DNA of 64,000 nt, from NCBI GenBank assembly GCA_034004685.1, contig JAVEWG010000008.1, positions 1 through 64,000 of the forward strand. The letters run 5' to 3'. The notes beneath the pieces are model-generated. The model was given only the letters and a program-made list of their open reading frames with translations. It was not told the origin of the DNA and did not search any database. Position 1 is the stretch's first letter. The number at the start of each line of letters is the position of its first letter. Of this stretch, positions 59,237 through 64,000 are shown one piece after another. The stretch is from JAEUNX01 sp034004685. Its GTDB lineage: Bacteria > Pseudomonadota > Gammaproteobacteria > Burkholderiales > Rhodocyclaceae. Made by a program: the position numbers and the translations under genes.

Positions 59237-59962
59237 AATGCCCGCATCCTCGCGAAAGAGGCCAAGGCCGACTTCCGGCGCGTCGAGGCGGCCAGCCTGA
59301 AGATCCCGACCCGCTTCACCAGTGCCGAGGGCAAGCGCTTCTTCGCGCGGCTCTTCAACACGCTGCAGCTCAACACCCACTTCATCTCGGTGATTGCCCG
59401 CACACGCCTCGACCACGCGGACGTCGCCAAGGTCGAGGACACCATCCGCGCCCAGATGGATGCGGTGACCACGAACCTCAACCAGGCCATCGACGGCGCC
59501 GAGGCGCTATTCAAAGCGCACGGCATCACCAGTTCCGCGACCTACGACACCGTGCCGCTGGATGTGGACGTCCATGTGCTGTCGTCGATCGGTCGACGCT
59601 TCCTGGAGGTGCTGGGCAAGCTCGACCAGCTGATGCCCTTGCTGCAAACGCTGGAGATCCACGAGGTGATCACCACCCAGGCGGTGGATATCCAGCGCGC
59701 CAGTCTCAAGCGCCAGGTGCGCGACGTGGCCAATGGCGCGCGCAACTTCGCGATGGGGCTGCGGCGACGGATGAACGCCCTGGACGCGCGCAGCGGCGAG
59801 GGGCGTAGCGAGGGAAGCCGACCAGAAACCGTGACCGGAGACGTCGCGGATGGCACGGACGAACCGGGCGCGGAGCGCCAGGCGACGCTCGATGCGATCG
59901 ATGCGAACGCCGATGCGCAGCCGGAATTCCCGGAAAGCATCTCGTCTTCGGTGGGCGACTGA
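59234..59962 (+). CDS. 5'-truncated conjugative-element protein (DUF1845/AcaB-like)
   Basis: About 242 residues of recognisable sequence starting NARILAKEAKADFRRVEAAS directly at the traU junction, with no start codon of its own. The frame is open upstream only as antisense to traU. The middle (LFNTLQLNTHFISVIARTRLDH, about 35-56, and LDVDVHVLSSIGRRFLEVLGK, about 112-132) resembles DUF1845/AcaB-type proteins of integrative elements, some of which activate transfer genes. Internal GTG at about 59390 could give a shorter product. The C-terminus is a low-complexity acidic tail. Family assignment is from memory and moderate. Confidence 0.55.
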   Translation, partial: VNARILAKEAKADFRRVEAASLKIPTRFTSAEGKRFFARLFNTLQLNTHFISVIARTRLDHADVAKVEDTIRAQMDAVTTNLNQAIDGAEALFKAHGITSSATYDTVPLDVDVHVLSSIGRRFLEVLGKLDQLMPLLQTLEIHEVITTQAVDIQRASLKRQVRDVANGARNFAMGLRRRMNALDARSGEGRSEGSRPETVTGDVADGTDEPGAERQATLDAIDANADAQPEFPESISSSVGD

Positions 59963-60017
59963 GCCTAGGTTACCGCAGCCCGATCCGGGCCGATTTGTCA
60001 CTTCCCACGTCGGGGAT

Positions 60018-60090
60018 CAACAAAAATGACGATAAGCAAAACCACATAAGAACCCCTGTTTCGATAGTCCAGTGACCGTCATTCTTGTTG
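60018..60090 (+). promoter_or_regulatory. Long inverted repeat upstream of the XRE regulator
   Basis: CAACAAAAATGACG at 60018-60031 and CGTCATTCTTGTTG at 60077-60090 form an inverted repeat with 13 of 14 matches, 45 bases apart. The promoter of the XRE gene (start 60105) must lie in or around it. It probably holds paired binding sites for autoregulation. Confidence 0.5.
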
Positions 60091-60104
60091 AGTGAAAGGA
60101 CAAC

Positions 60105-60467
60105 ATGATGGCGGTGAAGAAGAAGGAGTCCGCCCGTCTGGCGAAGCGACTTGGGGGCAACCTCTCCGAGCGGCGCAAACAGCTGGGATGGACACAGGAG
60201 ATGGTTGCGGAGCGGGTCGGCGTCGACGCCGAAACCATCTCGCGCATCGAGCGCGGCGCCCATCTGCCGTCCCTGCCGACGCTGGACCGGCTTGCGGGGG
60301 CGCTCCAATGTTCGGCTGGCGACCTGTTATCGACGGAAGTGCCCGAAGAGGTCAGCGAAGCGGCGACCTTTGGCGCATGGATTTCCGAACTCGGGGCTGA
60401 CGACCGGGCATTCGTCATGTCGGTCGTGCGGAACTGCTGTGAATACCTGGGCAGCCGCTCGAAATAG
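60105..60467 (+). CDS. XRE-family helix-turn-helix regulator
   Basis: Small transcription factor of 120 residues. A lambda-Cro-type HTH spans about 14-70: LGGNLSERRKQLGWTQEMVAERVGVDAETISRIERGAHLPSLPTLDRLA (split in two helices). The C-terminal 45 residues, with ELGADDRAFVMSVVRNCCEYL, may form a dimerisation helix. AAAGGA lies 4 bases before tandem ATGs; the first is used here. It probably controls itself and neighbouring element genes through the repeat upstream. Confidence 0.88.
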   Translation: MMAVKKKESARLAKRLGGNLSERRKQLGWTQEMVAERVGVDAETISRIERGAHLPSLPTLDRLAGALQCSAGDLLSTEVPEEVSEAATFGAWISELGADDRAFVMSVVRNCCEYLGSRSK

Positions 60468-61131
60468 GAAATTATCCCTCCCGCGGAGGGGGAAACGGGC
60501 CGCCAGGCCAAGTTTCGCGCGCGAAGCCATCCCGGCGCTCTTCCTGCGGTGCGACTTCCAGTCGGACTTCAGAACGCCCGACGAGAGCAGGAGGGAATCA
60601 TGGCCCTATCCGCCACGGCGGACTTGAGTCGGATCGGCTTCATCCGCGATCCGATGTTTGGGCCGCAGCCTTGACTCCGGCGTGCCGGTATGGCTTTGGC
60701 ATCGGTGCCAGCTCCAATCCCCGGCGTGTCCGGTCCCTTTCGGCTGGCGCATCCCGGCAAGTCTTGTGTCGGCCCATGGCCCCCAATATCGTACCAACAG
60801 GCTCCACCCCGGGCTGACCCGACGCACTGGGAGCTCGCACCGCTCTCGTGGCGGCGTCGCAGTCGTTACCTGCCTGTTGCCCGTCGATCCGCTGTCGCGC
60901 GTGCTGAGCGGCACAAATGCGGTTCGCCTGATCTTTCCCGACCCGAACGCACTTGGCCGTCCGGCGGCGGGATTCCCCTTCTGGCTCATTCTTCCATGCC
61001 GCGCGACCGGGGCGCCCGTGGCATGCCGTCGAGTTCTGCGTTCCCTATCGGCCCGCGCCATTCTGACCTAGCGGGGCCGCAACCGAGCAGGTCATACCCC
61101 TTACCGGCACCCGCCGTGACGAGGTCCGATC
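60468..61131. other. Gene-poor control region of the element
   Basis: 664 bases without a normal gene. One 24-codon open frame with a strong ribosome site (60600-60674) stands out. The rest has several GC-rich inverted stretches but no T-tract terminator, tRNA or known riboswitch that I can recognise. Such long spacers before AlpA/recombinase blocks are common in these elements and may hold an untranslated leader or non-coding RNA. Confidence 0.4.
60600..60674 (+). CDS. Small open frame, 24 residues, possible leader peptide
   Basis: ATG 60600, preceded by GCAGGAGGG, a near-perfect ribosome site with 5-base spacing, and ending at TGA 60674. The product begins MALSATADLSRIGFIRD and ends FGPQP. 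No relatives recognised. It may be a leader peptide for the block that follows or chance. Confidence 0.3.
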   Translation: MALSATADLSRIGFIRDPMFGPQP

Positions 61132-61407
61132 ATGCCCTCCATCCGTTCCCGCATCGCCGCGATGGCTGCGACTCCCATTGCTCCTCCGGCCACGCCCGCC
61201 GCTCCGGTTCCGACCCTGGCGCTGCCCGAGACCGGCTTCCTGCGGCAGCCGCAGGTGCTGGCCTTCGTGCCCATCTCCAAATCGACCCTCTGGCGGCGCA
61301 TCCAGGCGCGCACCTTCCCCGCGCCGGTCAAGCTCTCGGAGCGGGTGACCGTCTGGCGCGCCGAAGACATCCGCCGCTGGATCGCGCAACAAGGCCAGCC
61401 CGGCTGA
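61132..61407 (+). CDS. AlpA family phage/element regulator
   Basis: DNA-binding protein of 91 residues. After an Ala/Pro-rich N-terminal tail (about 1-33) comes the AlpA fold (MerR-like winged helix): LRQPQVLAFVPISKSTLWRRIQ (about 37-58, helix-turn-helix) and FPAPVKLSERVTVWRAEDIRRWI (about 62-84, wing and helix). AlpA proteins of phages and integrative elements activate excision or integrase genes. Followed 258 bases later by the degenerate recombinase gene. Confidence 0.88.
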   Translation: MPSIRSRIAAMAATPIAPPATPAAPVPTLALPETGFLRQPQVLAFVPISKSTLWRRIQARTFPAPVKLSERVTVWRAEDIRRWIAQQGQPG

Positions 61408-61665
61408 CGGGCAAGGTCCGCTGCGGGGATCCGTCCGGTGTGGACTGGCGGCACTGCTTGCGGATCGATCAGGCCGGCACCGGCCCGCCGCACGCATGGC
61501 GCGTGCTTTTTCCAGGTCCGGCCGGCTCGTGCTTCAGCGAAGGTGCAGCAGTTGGCCTGATGACGAAATCCCGCGTCCTTCCCGGCGATTTCGCCTGGCG
61601 AAAGGCGGTGTCGGCGCCCGAACATTCGGGCTATGACGGTCGAGCAATGATGGGAGAGGCAAGTC

Positions 61666-62610
61666 ATGCAAGACAATCAGGAGGTCAGCAAGCACTACGA
61701 GAACGCGCTGCAATCGGCCGAGATGCTCCGTGCCGTCGTCGGCGGTGAAACCTACGAGGCGGTGGCCGCGCGCTTCGGTGTCTCACGCACGGCGGTCGAG
61801 CGACGCATCAAGTCTGTCGCGGTCCAACTCACCCAGGTCGTGGGCGTCGACGGCCTCAAGGAAGAGGGCGCCGCTTTCGTGCGGCGACTGCGCTTGCATC
61901 GGGGGGCCATCCTGGTCGCGCTGGAAGGGTTCGAGCCCCAGCCACCGGTCGGCGCCCGTCCGGCACGGGTACTGTCGGCGGCGGAAGTGGCCCAGGGGGC
62001 GGTGCGCATCAAGGGCCGAACCAACCGTACCTGGCACGACCTGGCCCTGTACTACATGCTGTTCGCTACCGGCTTGCGCCCCCTCGAGATCGCCCGGCTC
62101 GAAGTACGGGACTATCTGCTCGTCGACGGCAGTGTGTGCTGGGAATCCGAGTTGCGCGCGGAAGTCGCCATCAACGGCAAACCGAGGCCGCTTTACTTCG
62201 GCAGCACTCGACTCGACGACGCGCTGGCCGCTTACTTCCGCGAACGGCTCCACAGCGGCCATGGGCTGGGCGAGCCCGACTGCTACCGCGGCCTCGATCC
62301 CGAAAGCCGGCTGTTCCTTTCCCCGGGCGGCGAGCCCTACAGGATCGCGCCCAACAATGGCGCACCGGGGCAGAACCGCTATGTCTGCCGGGCACTGCTC
62401 GAGATCTACCGCAAGTTGTTCCGCTACGCCGAGCTCAAGGGTCTGAGCGCCCAGTCGGCGCGTCTCACCGTGATTTCCCGGATGTATGAGCGCGGGGCCG
62501 ACGAGGATCAGGTGGGCACGATCCTGGGGATCGGCGAGCGCAGTGCAGTGCGGGAGCTGCTGCCGCGGCCCAAGGCGACGCTGGCGGAACTGCTCGACGA
62601 ACTGGTTTGA
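61666..62610 (+). CDS. HTH plus degenerate tyrosine-recombinase-like protein
   Basis: Protein of 314 residues. The N-terminus has a helix-turn-helix (YEAVAARFGVSRTAVERRI, about 26-44). From about 120 it resembles a tyrosine recombinase catalytic domain: FATGLRPLEIARLEV carries the first Arg, and INGKPRPLYFG may hold the Lys. The usual HxxR reads QSAR in LSAQSARLTVISRM (about 264-277). The later His/Trp position is Ile/Gly in LGIGERS, and the nucleophilic Tyr position is not a tyrosine (VRELLPR). It is therefore unlikely to cut DNA and may act as a DNA-binding or architectural factor. It precedes the DUF1173 gene by 7 bases. Confidence 0.75.
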   Translation: MQDNQEVSKHYENALQSAEMLRAVVGGETYEAVAARFGVSRTAVERRIKSVAVQLTQVVGVDGLKEEGAAFVRRLRLHRGAILVALEGFEPQPPVGARPARVLSAAEVAQGAVRIKGRTNRTWHDLALYYMLFATGLRPLEIARLEVRDYLLVDGSVCWESELRAEVAINGKPRPLYFGSTRLDDALAAYFRERLHSGHGLGEPDCYRGLDPESRLFLSPGGEPYRIAPNNGAPGQNRYVCRALLEIYRKLFRYAELKGLSAQSARLTVISRMYERGADEDQVGTILGIGERSAVRELLPRPKATLAELLDELV

Positions 62611-62617
62611 ACCGGCG

Positions 62618-63829
62618 ATGGAAATCCAGCGCTTTACCATCAAGGGACGGGTCATCGCCGCCGACGACTCGCAACTGCAGGACGCGCTCGCCCAAGTCTA
62701 CGACACGCCCGAGCGGCCGCGCTGCCTGTGCGTGCCCGGTGGCGTGGAGATGTACGTGGCATTGCACCGCCAGTTCGTGGTCAAGCGCATGCCGGAGAGC
62801 GGCAGTACCCACCATCCGGAATGTCCCTCCTACGAGCCTGAACTCCAGCAATCGGGGCTCGGCGAACTGGTCGGGGAGGCTGTGCTGGAATCGGAACCAG
62901 GCCGCGTCGAGCTGCGCGTGGATTTCCCCTGGACGCGGGTGACCGGGCGCGGAGTGCCGCGCGGCGAACCGCAAGACGTGTCGGAGGTCGGCGTGCCCGG
63001 GCGGCGCATGACGCTGCGGGCGCTGATGCACTTCCTTTTCGAGCGCGCCGGCTTTAACCGATGGAGCCCGGCGATGGCGGGCAAACGCAACCAGGGCGTG
63101 CTGCGCAAGTACCTGCTGGAGGCGGCCGAGGACATCATGGTCAAGGGCGTGCCGCTGGCCGAACGCCTGTACTTGCCCGAACCATTCAACGAGAGCGCCA
63201 AGGCCGAGGCCGCCCAGCGCCGACGCGAGAAGCTGGCCGTGCTGCGTCCCAAGGATGGGCAAACGCCCCTGGCCATCGTGATCGGCGAGTTCAAGGCGAG
63301 CGAGGCGACGAGCCAGGGGCGCCGGGTCTGGATCCGACACATGCCGGATGCGCCGCTGCTGATCGCCGGCAAGAGCTGGGAGCGCATCGAGCGGGTCTTC
63401 GCTCCGCTGTTCGAGGCTCAAGATGCGGACACCGACCGCCCGGTCCGCCTTGTCCTGGCGGCACTCATCCGCGCCCGCCGCGAATACACCTATGAGATAG
63501 ACGCGGCGAGCCTGATGCTGGCGAGCGAGCACTGGATTCCGATCGAGGGCGTGCATGAATTGCCGCTGATCGATGCCCTGGTGGCCCAGCAACGCCGCTT
63601 CGTCAAACCACTGCGCTACGACGCTCGGAGCGGGGCAGCCTTTCCGAATGCGTTGCTGCTGGATACCGGGCCGGCACCGATGCCGTTGCACGTGGTAAGC
63701 GCTTTTATGGACCCCAAGGAGCGGGCTGCCAAGGAGAAGGCTATCGCCTCGGGGAAACTGGATGCCTGGATATGGTGGACAGATCAGCCGATGCCTGCTT
63801 TCCCTGCGGGGAATCGGAGCGCCAACTAA
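62618..63829 (+). CDS. DUF1173 domain-containing protein
   Basis: Protein of 403 residues in the DUF1173 family of unknown function, found mostly in integrative elements and plasmids of proteobacteria. Typical stretches are CVPGGVEMYVALHRQFVVKRMP (about 33-54; with nearby H-H-P-x-C in STHHPECPSYEP, possibly metal-binding), LRALMHFLFERAGFNRWSPAM (about 132-152) and GEFKASEATSQGRRVWIRHMP (about 221-241). No membrane segment. Its start is 7 bases after the recombinase-like gene stop, so the two are likely one operon. 171 bases to the window end hold nothing recognisable. Confidence 0.78.
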   Translation: MEIQRFTIKGRVIAADDSQLQDALAQVYDTPERPRCLCVPGGVEMYVALHRQFVVKRMPESGSTHHPECPSYEPELQQSGLGELVGEAVLESEPGRVELRVDFPWTRVTGRGVPRGEPQDVSEVGVPGRRMTLRALMHFLFERAGFNRWSPAMAGKRNQGVLRKYLLEAAEDIMVKGVPLAERLYLPEPFNESAKAEAAQRRREKLAVLRPKDGQTPLAIVIGEFKASEATSQGRRVWIRHMPDAPLLIAGKSWERIERVFAPLFEAQDADTDRPVRLVLAALIRARREYTYEIDAASLMLASEHWIPIEGVHELPLIDALVAQQRRFVKPLRYDARSGAAFPNALLLDTGPAPMPLHVVSAFMDPKERAAKEKAIASGKLDAWIWWTDQPMPAFPAGNRSAN

Positions 63830-64000
63830 CGGGGTATCGCCCAGTTGCTGATGCCGGCAGCTCATGACCATCCGTGCCAAATCGACGTGATTAGCGAATA
63901 CGATCCGCCGCGATCAGTCAGTCCGACGCCGTGACAGATGAGTGGCAGTGCCGACCGAGTCGTGCCGGTCGACGCTTTCGAAACGGTCGTTCGCCCCGGC

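Larger units (their letters stand above)
42709..64000. mobile_element. Integrative conjugative element (left part), beside guaA 3' end
   Basis: At least 21 kb, extending past the right edge. It starts after guaA with a tyrosine integrase gene, carries abortive-infection and unknown cargo (44.4-50 kb), F-type conjugation genes (50.0-59.2 kb, minus strand) and a regulator/degenerate-recombinase/DUF1173 block (60-63.8 kb). The 3' end of guaA is a known insertion hotspot for islands with integrases of this kind. No second copy of the guaA end was found in the window, so the far attachment site must lie outside. Codon choice differs by eye from the chromosome left of guaA. The traU/DUF1845 junction suggests internal rearrangement. 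Confidence 0.85.

Noticed and set aside
1..64000. CRISPR array, rRNA or intact insertion sequences
   Set aside because: No regularly spaced repeats, no rRNA-like stretches and no recognisable intact transposase were seen.

Overview
The window is high-GC bacterial DNA whose gene content and order point to a betaproteobacterium of the Rhodocyclales/Nitrosomonadales type. Supporting signs are the smpB, ratA, rnfH, DUF4124, guaB, guaA neighbourhood, alaA-hom-thrC, pyrD-bpt-aat, and nitric oxide reductase genes for a denitrifying life. The CoA-transferase/SDR/enoyl-CoA hydratase cluster at the left edge hints at a degrader of steroids, terpenoids or similar substrates (Sterolibacterium/Denitratisoma-like). 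That placement is inference; no rRNA or marker phylogeny is available here.

Positions 1-5500 hold a minus-strand catabolic cluster: AraC regulator, enoyl-CoA hydratase, SDR, DUF2889 protein and a CaiB-type CoA transferase that runs off the left edge. From 5.7 to 9 kb come a TauE/SafE permease and a glycosyltransferase/epimerase pair. From 8.9 to 16 kb are pyrD, the two N-end-rule transferases bpt and aat, a ferric-iron ABC importer split into three transcription units (fbpC, fbpB, fbpA), and an NlpC/P60 peptidase. From 16 to 21.7 kb are a DUF2726 protein, a DnaQ-like exonuclease with substituted catalytic residues, a cNMP/CBS/DUF294 protein, a PhoH-type ATPase, a peroxiredoxin and an Mth938-like protein.

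From 21.9 to 27.1 kb lies the alaA-GNAT-hom-thrC amino-acid run plus a methyltransferase. Next come a decayed CoA-transferase remnant, norCB with a palindromic FNR/Dnr-like site upstream, a DeaD-type helicase, purT, a Yej-like oligopeptide importer without its ATPase, smpB, ratA, rnfH, guaB and guaA.

Right after the guaA stop (42708) the character changes. A P4-type tyrosine integrase begins an integrative element that continues past the right edge. Its cargo includes an AbiE-type toxin-antitoxin operon with paired operators and a coupled third gene, an unknown gene coupled to a PIN nuclease, a UPF0489 arginase-fold protein and a small membrane protein. An F-type conjugation block follows on the minus strand in the order traU-trbC-traN-traF-traH-traG. 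traU has lost its 5' end at a junction (about 59235) where a fragment of another conjugative-element gene (DUF1845/AcaB-like) starts in the opposite direction. The right end carries an XRE regulator, an AlpA-type regulator, an HTH plus degenerate tyrosine-recombinase protein and a DUF1173 protein. No CRISPR array, rRNA, tRNA or intact insertion sequence was seen.
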